Origin: Candidatus Amulumruptor caecigallinarius
GTDB taxonomy: Bacteria > Bacteroidota > Bacteroidia > Bacteroidales > Muribaculaceae
Direction: 5' to 3'
Assembly: GCA_023665605.1 (NCBI GenBank)
Contig: JAMPDP010000005.1
Coordinates: 31,887-95,886 of the forward strand
DNA: 64,000 bases
Both the position numbers and the translations under genes were made by a program. This document shows positions 27,011 through 36,764 of this stretch, in pieces. How positions within the stretch are numbered: position 1 is the stretch's first letter; each line of letters opens with the position of its first letter. Below the pieces are notes generated by a model. The model searched no databases. It was not told where the DNA came from and saw nothing but the letters and a program-made list of their open reading frames with translations.

Positions 27011-27874
27011 ATGAAGATCCTTGTCACCGGATGCAACGGACAGCTTGGCACCGAGATGCGCAATGTCCTCGAAGAGAAGATGCCCGGCAAGACTATCTAC
27101 ACTGATATTGCCGAGCTTGACCTGACGGATGCCGCTGCCGTGAAGGCTTTTGTAGCTGCCAATGACATTACGCACGTGGTTAACTGTGCGGCTTATACTG
27201 CCGTTGACAAAGCTGAGACCGACCGCGGTCTCTGCACCAAAATCAATGTGGATGCAGTGAAGAATCTGGCCGATGCTGCCTACGACGCGGGCGCAAAGGT
27301 GGTGCATGTCTCTACGGACTACGTGTTTGACGGCAAGGGTTGCCGCCCCTACAACGAGGCTGACACCGTTCACCCGGTGAGCCAGTATGGTGTCACCAAG
27401 CGTCAGGGCGAGACCACTCTGTTGGCGCTGCTCCCCGATGCAGTGATTGTGCGCACTGCCTGGCTCTATTCTCCTTACGGCAACAATTTTGTCAAGACCA
27501 TGCGCCGTCTGGGACGCGAGCGCAAAGAGCTGGGCGTGGTGGCTGATCAGGTCGGCACGCCCACATCGGCACTTGACCTCGCCGAGGCTATCTACACCAT
27601 CATCAGTGCCCCGCAATGGATGGCCGGCATCTACCACTTCACGGACGAGGGGGCAGCCTCTTGGTATGACTTCACTAAGGCTATACATCGCATCAGCGGC
27701 ATCAAGGGATGCAACGTGAAGCCCATCACCACCCAGGATTACCCGACACCGGCCACACGCCCGAGCTATTCCATCCTTGACAAGTCCAAGATTAAGAAAA
27801 CCTTCGGTATCACTATCCCGCACTGGGAGGAGAGCCTGGAGAAGGTGATAGCTCGTCTTGACGAGATGGATTGA
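27011..27874 (+). CDS. rfbD: dTDP-4-dehydrorhamnose reductase
   Basis: Final NADPH-dependent step of dTDP-L-rhamnose synthesis for surface polysaccharides. 287 residues, short-chain dehydrogenase fold: KILVTGCNGQLGTEM (Rossmann glycine motif) at the N-terminus, HVVNCAAYTAVDKAE near residue 57, VHVSTDYVFDG near 98 and the catalytic YGVTKRQGE (Tyr and Lys of YxxxK) near 126. C-terminal TRPSYSILDKSK is the substrate-binding segment of the family. rfbA/B/C are not nearby. Followed by prfC 56 nt later. Confidence 0.95.
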   Translation: MKILVTGCNGQLGTEMRNVLEEKMPGKTIYTDIAELDLTDAAAVKAFVAANDITHVVNCAAYTAVDKAETDRGLCTKINVDAVKNLADAAYDAGAKVVHVSTDYVFDGKGCRPYNEADTVHPVSQYGVTKRQGETTLLALLPDAVIVRTAWLYSPYGNNFVKTMRRLGRERKELGVVADQVGTPTSALDLAEAIYTIISAPQWMAGIYHFTDEGAASWYDFTKAIHRISGIKGCNVKPITTQDYPTPATRPSYSILDKSKIKKTFGITIPHWEESLEKVIARLDEMD

Positions 27875-27930
27875 TTACGCACGTACTAAGGCATCACGCA
27901 CGAACATAAACCACTCACGCAAACAACGCT

Positions 27931-29511
27931 TTGTCGCAGCTCACAGACGAAATAGACCGCCGGCGCACATTCGCCATCATATCACACCCTGACGCCGGCA
28001 AAACCACCCTCACCGAGAAGCTCCTGCTCTTCGGCGGTGCCATCCATGTGGCCGGTGCCGTAAAGTCCAACAAGATCAAGAAGACTGCCACTTCTGACTG
28101 GATGGAAATCGAGAAGCAGCGTGGCATCTCGGTAGCAACGTCAGTGATGGGTTTCAACTATGGTGACTATAAGATCAACATCCTTGACACCCCGGGTCAC
28201 CAAGATTTTGCCGAGGATACTTACCGCACTCTTACGGCCGTTGACTCGGTAATCATCGTGGTGGATGTGGCTAAGGGCGTAGAGCAGCAGACACGCAAGC
28301 TGATGGAGGTGTGCCGCATGCGCAACACCCCGGTGATTATCTTCGTCAACAAGCTCGACCGCGAGGGGCGTGATCCGTTTGACATCCTCGATGAGCTGGA
28401 GACCGAGCTGAAAATATCGGTGCGCCCGCTGTCTTGGCCTATCAACATAGGTGCCAAGTTCAAGGGCGTCTACAATATCTATGAGCACTCCCTCGACCTG
28501 TTCACGCCTGACAAACAGCGCGTGAGCGAGCGCGTAGAGATAGACTCGCTCAGCGACCCGCGCATTGATGAGGCGGTAGGGGAGGCCGATGCCGCCAAGC
28601 TCCGCGAAGACATCGAGCTGATTGATGGCGTATATCCCGAATTTGACGAAGCCGACTATCTTGCCGGAAAAACTGCCCCGGTATTTTTCGGCTCGGCGCT
28701 GAATACATTCGGTGTCAAGGAGTTGCTTGATTGTTTTGTGAAGATAGCCCCGTCGCCACGTCCGGTGGATGCCGTGGAGCGGCGCATTGAGCCTGCCGAG
28801 GAGAAGTTCAGTGGCTTCGTATTCAAGATCCATGCCAACATGGACCCCGCGCACCGTAGTTGCATTGCATTTGTTAAGGTATGCTCCGGTAAGTTTGAGC
28901 GTAACGCTCCCTACCTGCACGTCCGCTCAGGCAAAAACATGAAGTTCGCAGCTCCCACAGCATTCATGGCCCAGAAGAAAAACATTGTGGATGAGGCATA
29001 TCCCGGCGATATAGTGGGTATTCCCGACACCGGCAATTTCAAGATTGGCGACACGCTGACCTCCGGCGAGCAACTGCATTTCAAGGGGCTCCCCTCATTT
29101 TCTCCTGAGATGTTCAAGTACATCGAGAACACTGACCCCATGAAGTCCAAGCAGCTTGAGAAAGGTATCCGTCAACTGATGGATGAAGGTGTCGCTCAGC
29201 TGTTTATCAACCAGTTCAATGGCCGGAAAATCATCGGCACCGTCGGCCAGCTTCAGTTTGAGGTTATCCAGTATCGCCTGCTTCACGAATATGGCGCACA
29301 GTGCCGATGGGAGCCGGTGTCACTCAGCAAAGCTTGCTGGATAGAGAGCGATGACTCCGCCGCCTTGGAGGCCTTCAAGAAGCGCAAACACCAGTTCATG
29401 GCCGTAGATCGCGAAGGTCGCGACGTATTCTTGGCAGACAGCGACTACGTGCTACGCATGGCACAGCAGGACTTCCCCGCCATCCGCTTCCACTTCTCCT
29501 CCGAGTTCTAA
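27931..29511 (+). CDS. prfC: peptide chain release factor 3
   Basis: GTPase that recycles release factors 1 and 2 from the ribosome. 526 residues with G1 [11 protein letters not shown]2 [11 protein letters not shown]3 DTPGHQDF and G4 NKLDREGRD, then the domains 2 and 3 typical of RF3. The start codon is TTG at 27931: the encoded [20 protein letters not shown] matches the normal RF3 N-terminus and no in-frame ATG lies upstream. Coupling with rfbD is possible. A GC-rich hairpin at 29539-29576 terminates it. Confidence 0.96.
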   Translation: MSQLTDEIDRRRTFAIISHPDAGKTTLTEKLLLFGGAIHVAGAVKSNKIKKTATSDWMEIEKQRGISVATSVMGFNYGDYKINILDTPGHQDFAEDTYRTLTAVDSVIIVVDVAKGVEQQTRKLMEVCRMRNTPVIIFVNKLDREGRDPFDILDELETELKISVRPLSWPINIGAKFKGVYNIYEHSLDLFTPDKQRVSERVEIDSLSDPRIDEAVGEADAAKLREDIELIDGVYPEFDEADYLAGKTAPVFFGSALNTFGVKELLDCFVKIAPSPRPVDAVERRIEPAEEKFSGFVFKIHANMDPAHRSCIAFVKVCSGKFERNAPYLHVRSGKNMKFAAPTAFMAQKKNIVDEAYPGDIVGIPDTGNFKIGDTLTSGEQLHFKGLPSFSPEMFKYIENTDPMKSKQLEKGIRQLMDEGVAQLFINQFNGRKIIGTVGQLQFEVIQYRLLHEYGAQCRWEPVSLSKACWIESDDSAALEAFKKRKHQFMAVDREGRDVFLADSDYVLRMAQQDFPAIRFHFSSEF

Positions 29512-29538
29512 AGAACTCCCGAATCCAATTCATACAAC

Positions 29539-29576
29539 AACCCCGGAAGCCGGCAAACAACGCCAGCTTCCGGGGT
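29539..29576 (+). terminator. terminator hairpin after prfC
   Basis: AACCCCGGAAGC and GCTTCCGGGGTT (29539-29550 with 29565-29576) form a 12-bp perfect stem 27 nt after the prfC stop, followed by ATTCGTATTA. Confidence 0.75.
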
Positions 29577-29596
29577 TATTCGTATTACATCAAGCG

Positions 29597-29838
29597 GAGG
29601 GTGTTGCAAAACCGGCAGCTTGTAGGGATGCACCGTGGTGCATCCGGCGCAACGATCTGTAAATCAGCGGATCCACCATGGTGCATCCCTACAAATTAAC
29701 GGAAATTGCCGGTTTTACAACACCCTCGATTTACTCGTAGCCCCGGAAGCCGAAGCGATAGCGCAGGCATCCGGGGTTAGTAGTATCACATCAAGCGGGC
29801 GTCCGCAGGACGCCGATTTACAACATCAACCCGTGGTC
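29597..29838. repeat. dispersed palindromic intergenic element, copy B
   Basis: GAGGGTGTTGCAAAACCGG at 29597 is repeated in inverted orientation as CCGGTTTTACAACACCCTC ending at 29727, giving 19-bp imperfect terminal inverted repeats around a 131-bp core. The core contains GGATGCACCGTGGTGCATCC and a second GGATCCACCATGGTGCATCC. To the right (29735-29820) are two modules also present in copy C: a block from GTAGCCCCGGAAGCC to ATCCGGGGTTA, and the palindrome GCGTCCGCAGGACGC. Nothing else occupies the gap between prfC and lysA. Confidence 0.75.
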
Positions 29839-30985
29839 AGCCGCGGTAGAACAGAGACGGATTCAGAGAGCGGCAATTGTAATGGCTGCTCATAATCTCG
29901 CCATATGCCCCGGCACTGCGGATGGCCAAAATGTCGCCCCGGCGGGTCTTCGGCAGCATCTCATCAGTGCCGAATGTATCTGACGACTCGCAGATGGGCC
30001 CTACCACGTCATACTTCTCCGGCTTGTCGTGGCTCGTGAGGTTCTGGATCAGATGATGCGCCTGATACAGAGCCGGACGTATCAACTCGGTGAAACCGGC
30101 ATCGACTATGGCAAACTGCTTGTTGACGCCCTCCTTGACATAGAGCACGCTTGTAATCAGCGACCCGCACTGTGCCACGATGGAGCGGCCAAGCTCGAAG
30201 TGCAGCTGCTGCCCTGGGTCAAGGCGCAGATTGTCCGCAAACGTGCCGAAATAACCGGCGAAATCAGGGATGGGGTGGCTGTCGGGATCCTCGTAGTCGA
30301 TGCCAAGGCCGCCCCCTACGTTGAGCGAACGAAACTCCACGCCCATTCCACGGAAATGTTCGCGCAGCTCTGTGATACGGTCACAGAGGAGCTTGAACGG
30401 CTCATTGATGGTTATCTGTGAGCCGATGTGGAAGTGGAGGCCGGCCAGGTCAAGCAGCGGGCTCTTCACCACGCGCTTCACGATCTCGTCCAGCTTCTCC
30501 ATCGCTATGCCGAACTTGTTTTCAGCCAGCCCGGTGGTGATGTAATGGTGCGTGTGGGCGTCAATGTCGGGGTTTACACGGAGTGCCACGGTGGCCACCT
30601 TGCAGGTGCGCTCGGCAATGTGCTCGATGGCATCAAGCTCGGCTGCACTCTCAACGTTGAGGCAACCGACGCCGGCATCAAGTGCAAGCTCTATCTCCCA
30701 GTCAGCTTTGCCGACTCCGGCAAAAACGATGTCCGCGGGGTCAAAACCGGCATCAAGGGCCGCTTTGATCTCGCCACCGCTCACCACGTCGGCTCCGAAG
30801 CCGGCTGATGCTATGGTCTTGAGAATGTCGCGGTCGGCGTTGGCCTTCACGGCGTAGTGCACCCGGTAGCCGGGATGCGCGGAAGCGGCTTTGACGGCGG
30901 CAAGCGTGTCGCCCAGCAGCTTCATGTCATAGAAATAAAATGGCGTGCGCCTCTCGCGCAACACTCCTATTGGAAATGCAGTCAT
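29837..30985 (-). CDS. lysA: diaminopimelate decarboxylase
   Basis: Last step of lysine synthesis: PLP-dependent decarboxylation of meso-diaminopimelate. 382 residues: alanine-racemase-like barrel with the PLP lysine in HYAVKANADRDIL near residue 48, HFHIGSQI near 190, GGGLGIDYED near 230, and the C-terminal beta domain with VVGPICESSDTFG (catalytic cysteine) near 325. It follows lysC, 94 nt apart, with a small hairpin (31041-31058) between. Both are lysine-pathway genes. Confidence 0.95.
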   Translation of the reverse strand: MTAFPIGVLRERRTPFYFYDMKLLGDTLAAVKAASAHPGYRVHYAVKANADRDILKTIASAGFGADVVSGGEIKAALDAGFDPADIVFAGVGKADWEIELALDAGVGCLNVESAAELDAIEHIAERTCKVATVALRVNPDIDAHTHHYITTGLAENKFGIAMEKLDEIVKRVVKSPLLDLAGLHFHIGSQITINEPFKLLCDRITELREHFRGMGVEFRSLNVGGGLGIDYEDPDSHPIPDFAGYFGTFADNLRLDPGQQLHFELGRSIVAQCGSLITSVLYVKEGVNKQFAIVDAGFTELIRPALYQAHHLIQNLTSHDKPEKYDVVGPICESSDTFGTDEMLPKTRRGDILAIRSAGAYGEIMSSHYNCRSLNPSLFYRG

Positions 30986-31079
30986 CAGTCAGGCTGTAAA
31001 TGTCAGGTGTAAGAGGTTGAATAGGAGAGAGGTGGAGCAGGGGACATGAGAATGTCCCTTACGGATACTTTCCCGGCTG

Positions 31080-32417
31080 TCAAGCCTCAGGCTTGGCGTT
31101 GCCGGGACCGAACAGGCGGGCGCTGAGCATATTCAGAGCTGCCACCTTATCCTCGCGGCGCACGAGCACGGAGATGTTGTAGTTGCTGCCGCCGTAGGAA
31201 ATCATGCGGATGGGTATCTCCTTCAGTGCTTCCAAAGCATCGCTCTCAAAGCCGCGGTTGCGCCACTCCAGGTCACCCACTATGCAGATGATCACCATAT
31301 CATCATCCACAGTCACGGTGCCCAGCTTCTTCAGCTCATGGGTGATCTCGTCAAGGTGCTTGCGGTTGTCGATGGTCACGGACACGCCTACCTCGGAGGT
31401 GGCAATCATGTCGATGGGGGTCTTGTAGGTCTCAAACACCTCAAACACCTTGCGCAGGAAGCCGTAGGCAAGCAGCATACGGCCGCTCTTGATCTTGATG
31501 GCCGTGATGTTGTCCTTGGCGGCAATGGCCTTGATGGCGCAGCTGCCCTGGGTGTTGTCAATCAGCGTGCCGGGGGCTTCGGGCTGCATGGTGTTGAGCA
31601 GGCGCACGGGGATATTGTTGAGCTTGGCCGGGAGCACGCATGTGGGGTGAAGTATCTTGGCACCGAAGTATGCGAGCTCGGCAGCCTCCTCGAAGTGAAG
31701 GTTGCGCACCGGAGTGGTACCCTCCACAAATCGGGGGTCATTGTTGTGCATGCCGTCAATGTCGGTCCATATCTCTATCTCGTCTGCCTTCATGGCGGCA
31801 CCGATCAGAGATGCCGTCAGGTCAGAGCCGCCGCGCTCCAGATTATCAACCTCGCCGTAGGCGTTGAGGCAGATAAAGCCCTGGGTGATATAGAGGTCTG
31901 CGTCGGGATGCTTGTCAAGCAGTGCTGTCAGCTTGGTGCGAATGTAGGCCATGTCTGCCTCGGCATTCTTGTCAAGGCGCATAAAGTCCAGAGCCGGCAG
32001 AAGCACGGAGTTCACGCCCTGCTCCTGGAGGTAGAGGTTCATCATGTTGGTGGACATCAGTTCCCCCTGGCTCAGGATGGCCTTCTCCTCAAAGAGGGTG
32101 AACACATCCTTCGTAAACGAGCGCACGAAGTCCAGACAGCCCGACACCACTTCGCGGGCCTTGGCCTTGTAAGCCTCGTCGGTGTAGAGCTCATCAATAA
32201 CGCTCATATACTTGCTCTCAAGTGCGTTGATGCATTCACGCGCCCCGGCGATGTTATGATTGTAGAGATACCCGGCAATCTCCACCAACGAGTTGGTGGT
32301 GCCTGACATCGCTGAGAGCACCACAATGTTCTTGCCGCGCTCCGTCACGAGCTTTGCTACATCCTTCATCCTCTGGGCGGAGCCCACGGAAGTTCCTCCG
32401 AATTTGAGTACTTTCAT
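31080..32417 (-). CDS. lysC: aspartate kinase (lysine-sensitive type)
   Basis: First step from aspartate to lysine, threonine and methionine. 445 residues, monofunctional. N-terminal KVLKFGGTSVGS and QGELMSTNMM belong to the amino acid kinase domain; GGSDLTASLIGAAMKADEIEIWTDIDG is near residue 205. Two C-terminal ACT domains (from about 300, KIKSGRMLLAYGFLRKVFEV and VSVTIDNRKHLDEI) predict feedback inhibition by lysine. Not fused to homoserine dehydrogenase. Lies 16 nt after ftsE and before lysA. Confidence 0.95.
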   Translation of the reverse strand: MKVLKFGGTSVGSAQRMKDVAKLVTERGKNIVVLSAMSGTTNSLVEIAGYLYNHNIAGARECINALESKYMSVIDELYTDEAYKAKAREVVSGCLDFVRSFTKDVFTLFEEKAILSQGELMSTNMMNLYLQEQGVNSVLLPALDFMRLDKNAEADMAYIRTKLTALLDKHPDADLYITQGFICLNAYGEVDNLERGGSDLTASLIGAAMKADEIEIWTDIDGMHNNDPRFVEGTTPVRNLHFEEAAELAYFGAKILHPTCVLPAKLNNIPVRLLNTMQPEAPGTLIDNTQGSCAIKAIAAKDNITAIKIKSGRMLLAYGFLRKVFEVFETYKTPIDMIATSEVGVSVTIDNRKHLDEITHELKKLGTVTVDDDMVIICIVGDLEWRNRGFESDALEALKEIPIRMISYGGSNYNISVLVRREDKVAALNMLSARLFGPGNAKPEA

Positions 32418-32433
32418 CGTTTATTATTGTTAC

Positions 32434-33135
32434 CTATTGAATTGTCTGAGTTGAAATGTCGGTGATGCGCTTATCCTCACACCGCAGGGTGCGCGCCGGG
32501 AAGCGCTCGGTGAGCGCTATGTTGTGGGTGGCCATTATGACCGATGCCCCGGCGGTGGCGCTCACCTCATGGAGCAGGGCCGTAATCTGCTCGCCAGTGG
32601 CCGGGTCAAGGTTTCCGGTGGGCTCATCGGCAAGTATCAGCTTGGGGGAGTTGAGCAGCGCTCGTGCTATGACTATGCGCTGCTGCTCGCCGCCGCTCAG
32701 TTCATGAGGCATCTTGTAGCTCTTGTTGAGCATACCTACCTCCTTGAGCACGGCATCTATGCGCTCGTCAATGGCTCCCTTGTCACGCCAGCCGGTCGCC
32801 TCGAGCACAAACCGCAGGTTTTGATACACATTGCGCTCGGTCAGAAGTCTGAAATCCTGAAACACAATGCCGATGCTCCGACGCAGGTAGGGTATCTGCT
32901 TGCGCCGCAGGGTGGGCAGGTCGTAGTCAAACACCCGTGCCTCGCCGCTGTGCACCGGCACCTCGGCATATATCGACTTGAGCAGCGTGCTCTTGCCGGA
33001 CCCCACGCGCCCCATCAGATATATGAACTCGCCGGGAGCCACATCAAGCGTGACGTGCTTGAGCACGACATGCTCCTTGCGCAGAAGCTCTACGTCTGAG
33101 TAGCTGATGACCGGTGTGGTGGGGGTGCTCTCCAT
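32434..33135 (-). CDS. ftsE: cell division ATP-binding protein FtsE
   Basis: ABC ATPase that with FtsX regulates peptidoglycan hydrolysis at the septum. 233 residues: Walker A GRVGSGKSTLL near residue 43, Q-loop IVFQDFRLL, signature LSGGEQQR near 145, and Walker B LILADEPTGNLD near 165. The FtsE-specific TERNVYQNL segment is present. ftsX is not adjacent; ATG overlaps the recQ stop by 1 nt (TAATG), so translation is coupled to recQ. A related ABC exporter ATPase (LolD-type) is the main alternative. Confidence 0.88.
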   Translation of the reverse strand: MESTPTTPVISYSDVELLRKEHVVLKHVTLDVAPGEFIYLMGRVGSGKSTLLKSIYAEVPVHSGEARVFDYDLPTLRRKQIPYLRRSIGIVFQDFRLLTERNVYQNLRFVLEATGWRDKGAIDERIDAVLKEVGMLNKSYKMPHELSGGEQQRIVIARALLNSPKLILADEPTGNLDPATGEQITALLHEVSATAGASVIMATHNIALTERFPARTLRCEDKRITDISTQTIQ

Positions 33136-35330
33136 TAGTTACCGTATTCGCAATAGAAGTGGATACGCGCCAGGCGAAGCTCCTCTTCTGTAAATTCGTC
33201 GTCAAACTCCGCTACGGCAGCATCTATGCTGTCGGTTTCGCTGCCGCGGAAGTATTCTATAAGGTCCTCCTGCGAGTCCTCATCGAGAATCTCGTCAATG
33301 AAATATTTCACGCTGATGCTGCATCCTGAGAACACTATGGACTCAACGATGTCAAGCAGCTCGTCAAACTCCATACCCTGCGACGTTGCAAGGTCATCCA
33401 GAGGGATGCGGCGGTCAATAGCCGAAATCACCGTCAGCTTGTTCTTGCTCTTGTTCGGCTGGGTGCGCACGCGCATATCCTCGGGACGCTCTATCTCGTT
33501 GTCGGCTACGTAACGGCTGATGAGCTCCACAAACTCCTTACCGTAGCGGCGGGCTTTACCCTCGCCCACGCCGGGGATGCCGCGCATCTCCTCAAGGGTG
33601 ACGGGATACATCGTGGCCATAGCTTCGAGCGACGGATCCTGAAATATAACGTAGGGGGGCAGCGAATGTTTGCGCGCCACATCACGCCGCAGAGTCTTCA
33701 GCATCGCAAACAGCTGTGAGTCAGTGGCGCCGGTGGATGTCCCGGAGGCTTCGTAGTCTGAGTCAGAGAAGTCGTTGTCCTCTATCACGGCAAACTTCCC
33801 CGGATGAGCCAGGAACTCCCTGCCGGCATCGGTGAGCTTAACCACGGCGAAGTTCTCCACCTCGCGCCGCAGATAGCCGGCTATCACTGCCTGACGGATC
33901 ACCGTATTGAGCAGTTTGATGTCACAACCCTTGGCGCAACCGAAGCACTCTGAGGTCTCATGTCCGGCTGACTTGATGGAGGCGCTCTCGCGCCCTATCA
34001 TCAGGTCCGACAGATGGTCGGCGCGAACACCCTCGCCGAGTTTGTCAAGGGTCTCCAGCATGGCCAGCAGCAGCTCTGTGGCATCCGTCTCCTTGTGCGG
34101 GTGCAGGCAGTTGTCGCAGTTGCCGCAGTTGTCAGGCTTGTACTCCTCGCCGAAATAGCTCAGCAGCATCTTGCGGCGGCACACGTTGGACTCGGCGTAG
34201 GCGGCGGTCTCCACAAGCAGCTGCTTCCCTATCTCCTGCTCGTTGACCGGCTTTCCCTGCATGAATTTCTCCATGCGCTGCAGGTCCTTGCGGGAGTAGA
34301 AGGTGATGCAACGACCCTCGCCGCCGTCGCGCCCGGCGCGCCCCGTCTCCTGGTAATACCCCTCGAGGCTCTTGGGCATATCGTAGTGTATCACGTAGCG
34401 CACATCCGGCTTGTCGATACCCATGCCGAACGCTATAGTGGCCACTATCACGTTCACCTTCTCATGGATGAACGCATCCTGGTTCTCCGAGCGGGTGGCT
34501 GCATCCATCCCGGCGTGGTAGGCCAGGGCGCTGATGTCGTTGAGGCGTAGCATCTCGGCGAGCTCCTCCACTTTCTTGCGGCTAAGGCAATACACTATGC
34601 AGCTCTTGCCGGGGTTGTTCTTTATCAGGCGGATTATATCCTTCTCGGAGTCTGAGGTCTTGGGGCGTATCTCGTAGTAGAGGTTCTCGCGGTTGAACGA
34701 CGACTTGAACACCCTCGCGTCAAGTATACCCAGGTTCTTCTGGATGTCATGCTGCACCTTCGGTGTCGCCGTTGCCGTCAGCGCGATGATGGGTCGACGT
34801 GCTATGTCGTTGATTATCGGGCGTATCTTGCGGTACTCGGGTCGGAAGTCATGCCCCCATTCCGATATGCAGTGCGCCTCGTCTATGGCATAGAATGAGA
34901 TGGGCACCGTGCGCAGAAACTCTATGTTCTCGGCCTTGGTAAGGCTCTCGGGGGCCACGTAGAGCAGCTTGGTACGCCCGGCAGCCACGTCATCCTTCAC
35001 CCTCTCCACCGCGGCGCGCGTAAGCGATGAGTTGAGGAAGTGAGCCACATCATCCACCTCGGCAAACTGGCGCATGGCATCCACCTGATTCTTCATCAGG
35101 GCTATCAGCGGCGATATGACGATGGCCACACCCGGAAGGAGCAGCGACGGCAGCTGGTAGCACAGTGACTTGCCCCCGCCGGTGGGCATGAGCACAAAGG
35201 TGTCATGCCCCTCGATGAGGCTCCGGATTATATCCTCCTGATTCCCCTTGAAGCGGTCGAAGCCGAAGTGCTGTTGCAGCGCTTCTGTCAGGGTGGGATG
35301 TGATGATGGTTGCTTCGCTGCGGTGGTCAT
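33135..35330 (-). CDS. recQ: ATP-dependent DNA helicase RecQ
   Basis: 3'-5' DNA helicase of recombination and repair. 731 residues from the ATG at 35330 (MTTAAKQPSSHPTLTEALQQ); a TTG at 35399 overlapping the clpX stop is the alternative. Motifs: TGGGKSLCYQLP (I), DEAHCISEWGHDFRPEY (II), QETGRAGRDG (VI), zinc-binding CRRKMLLSYFGE and CGNCDNC, RQC winged helix, and an HRDC domain near residue 530 (GIPGVGEGKARRYG). About 130 further residues after HRDC end in an acidic tail, an extension seen in Bacteroidetes RecQ. Confidence 0.94.
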   Translation of the reverse strand: MTTAAKQPSSHPTLTEALQQHFGFDRFKGNQEDIIRSLIEGHDTFVLMPTGGGKSLCYQLPSLLLPGVAIVISPLIALMKNQVDAMRQFAEVDDVAHFLNSSLTRAAVERVKDDVAAGRTKLLYVAPESLTKAENIEFLRTVPISFYAIDEAHCISEWGHDFRPEYRKIRPIINDIARRPIIALTATATPKVQHDIQKNLGILDARVFKSSFNRENLYYEIRPKTSDSEKDIIRLIKNNPGKSCIVYCLSRKKVEELAEMLRLNDISALAYHAGMDAATRSENQDAFIHEKVNVIVATIAFGMGIDKPDVRYVIHYDMPKSLEGYYQETGRAGRDGGEGRCITFYSRKDLQRMEKFMQGKPVNEQEIGKQLLVETAAYAESNVCRRKMLLSYFGEEYKPDNCGNCDNCLHPHKETDATELLLAMLETLDKLGEGVRADHLSDLMIGRESASIKSAGHETSECFGCAKGCDIKLLNTVIRQAVIAGYLRREVENFAVVKLTDAGREFLAHPGKFAVIEDNDFSDSDYEASGTSTGATDSQLFAMLKTLRRDVARKHSLPPYVIFQDPSLEAMATMYPVTLEEMRGIPGVGEGKARRYGKEFVELISRYVADNEIERPEDMRVRTQPNKSKNKLTVISAIDRRIPLDDLATSQGMEFDELLDIVESIVFSGCSISVKYFIDEILDEDSQEDLIEYFRGSETDSIDAAVAEFDDEFTEEELRLARIHFYCEYGN

Positions 35331-35395
35331 TGTTGCGTGGAGAGATGGCGGTGGGTGTGTGTTCGTGGTGGATGATGATTGGGTTGGTCCGGCCG

Positions 35396-36670
35396 TCAAT
35401 CGTTATTGGCGGCCTGGGGCATATGCTCGAAATTGGCTTTACGAAGTTGCTCCAGAGCAAACTCTGCGGTGACGGTGAACTCGCTCACCTTCTGTGAGGG
35501 CACTTCATACATCGGGTCTATCATTATAGACTCCACTATGGCTCGCAGGCCGCGTGCACCGAGCTTGTATTCTATTGCCTTGTCCACAATCAGGTCAAGG
35601 GCCTCGTCGGTGAACGTCAGCTTCACGCCATCCATGTCGAAGAGCTTCTGATACTGCTTGACTATCGCATTGTTCGGCTCGGTGAGCACACGACGCAGGG
35701 CGTCGCGGTCCAGCGGGTCAAGGTGGGTCAGGATAGGCAGACGGCCTATAATCTCGGGGATGAGGCCGAATGACTTGAGGTCCTGAGGCGCCACGAACTG
35801 CAGGTAGTTGCCGCTCTTGATGCTCTCGCGCGAGGCTCCGGCGGTGAAGCCCACCACATGAGTGTTCAGTCGGTGGGCTATTTTGCGCTCGATGCCGTCA
35901 AAGGCCCCGCCGCAGATGAACAGGATATCCTTCGTGTTCACCGGTATCATCTTCTGCTCCGGATGTTTGCGGCCTCCCTGCGGAGGCACGTTCACTATCG
36001 AACCCTCAAGGAGTTTGAGCAGGCCCTGCTGCACCCCCTCGCCACTCACATCGCGGGTGATGGAGGGGTTGTCACCCTTGCGGGCTATCTTGTCAATCTC
36101 GTCGATGAACACGATGCCGCGCTGTGCCTTGGCCACGTCATAGTCAGCGGCCTGGAGCAGGCGCGTCAGCAGGCTCTCGATGTCCTCGCCAACATAGCCC
36201 GCCTCGGTGAGCACCGTAGCGTCTACTATGGTGAACGGCACGTCGAGCAGACGCGCTATGGTCTTGGCAAGCAGGGTCTTGCCAGTGCCGGTAGGCCCCA
36301 CAAGGATGATGTTGCTCTTCTCGATGTCCACATCATCATCGCGGTGCTGCGCCAGGCGCTTGTAGTGGTTGTAGACGGCCACTGACAGATAGCGCTTGGC
36401 TGCATCCTGTCCGATGACGTAGTGGTCCAGAAACTCGCATATCTCCTGAGGCTTCGGCACCTTGTCCATCTCGGGAGCCTCCACCCCCAGAGCGTCCTGT
36501 CCCTTGGGGTTAACCTCCTTGCGGTAATCTACCAGTGCTGTGTGGAGTGCGTCCACGCACTCCGAGCAGATATATACCTCGCCAAACTGGCTCGGAATCA
36601 GCAGCTCCGACATATCTGCCGGACGCCCGCAGAACGAGCACTTCCCGGCCTGTGACTTCTTCTTAGCCAT
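35396..36670 (-). CDS. clpX: ClpXP protease ATPase subunit ClpX
   Basis: AAA+ unfoldase that feeds substrates to ClpP. 424 residues: N-terminal zinc-binding domain with CSFCGRP and CSECV, Walker [13 protein letters not shown] near residue 127, Walker B FIDEIDKI near 197, the IGF-type ClpP-contact region and the ClpB-D2-small domain with [11 protein letters not shown]. 94 nt downstream of clpP, so a clpPX operon that continues into recQ and ftsE. Confidence 0.97.
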   Translation of the reverse strand: MAKKKSQAGKCSFCGRPADMSELLIPSQFGEVYICSECVDALHTALVDYRKEVNPKGQDALGVEAPEMDKVPKPQEICEFLDHYVIGQDAAKRYLSVAVYNHYKRLAQHRDDDVDIEKSNIILVGPTGTGKTLLAKTIARLLDVPFTIVDATVLTEAGYVGEDIESLLTRLLQAADYDVAKAQRGIVFIDEIDKIARKGDNPSITRDVSGEGVQQGLLKLLEGSIVNVPPQGGRKHPEQKMIPVNTKDILFICGGAFDGIERKIAHRLNTHVVGFTAGASRESIKSGNYLQFVAPQDLKSFGLIPEIIGRLPILTHLDPLDRDALRRVLTEPNNAIVKQYQKLFDMDGVKLTFTDEALDLIVDKAIEYKLGARGLRAIVESIMIDPMYEVPSQKVSEFTVTAEFALEQLRKANFEHMPQAANND

Positions 36671-36764
36671 GGATGCTTCTGTGCAATCTCTTTATGACTG
36701 TTTCTCCTTTATATTATGTCTGTCTCGCTTGTGTCTGTGTGTCGCGTGTCGCTGTCGGGGCGGC

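Noticed and set aside
26993..27823. 276-residue minus-strand open frame opposite rfbD
   Set aside because: It overlaps the whole of the clearly conserved rfbD on the other strand.
31041..31058. lysine riboswitch before lysA
   Set aside because: The lysC-lysA gap of 94 nt has just a 6-bp hairpin (GGGACA/TGTCCC), far too small for the L-box.
31338..32306. 322-residue plus-strand open frame opposite lysC
   Set aside because: It is entirely antisense to the conserved aspartate kinase; low-complexity His/Val/Gly/Leu composition typical of shadow frames.
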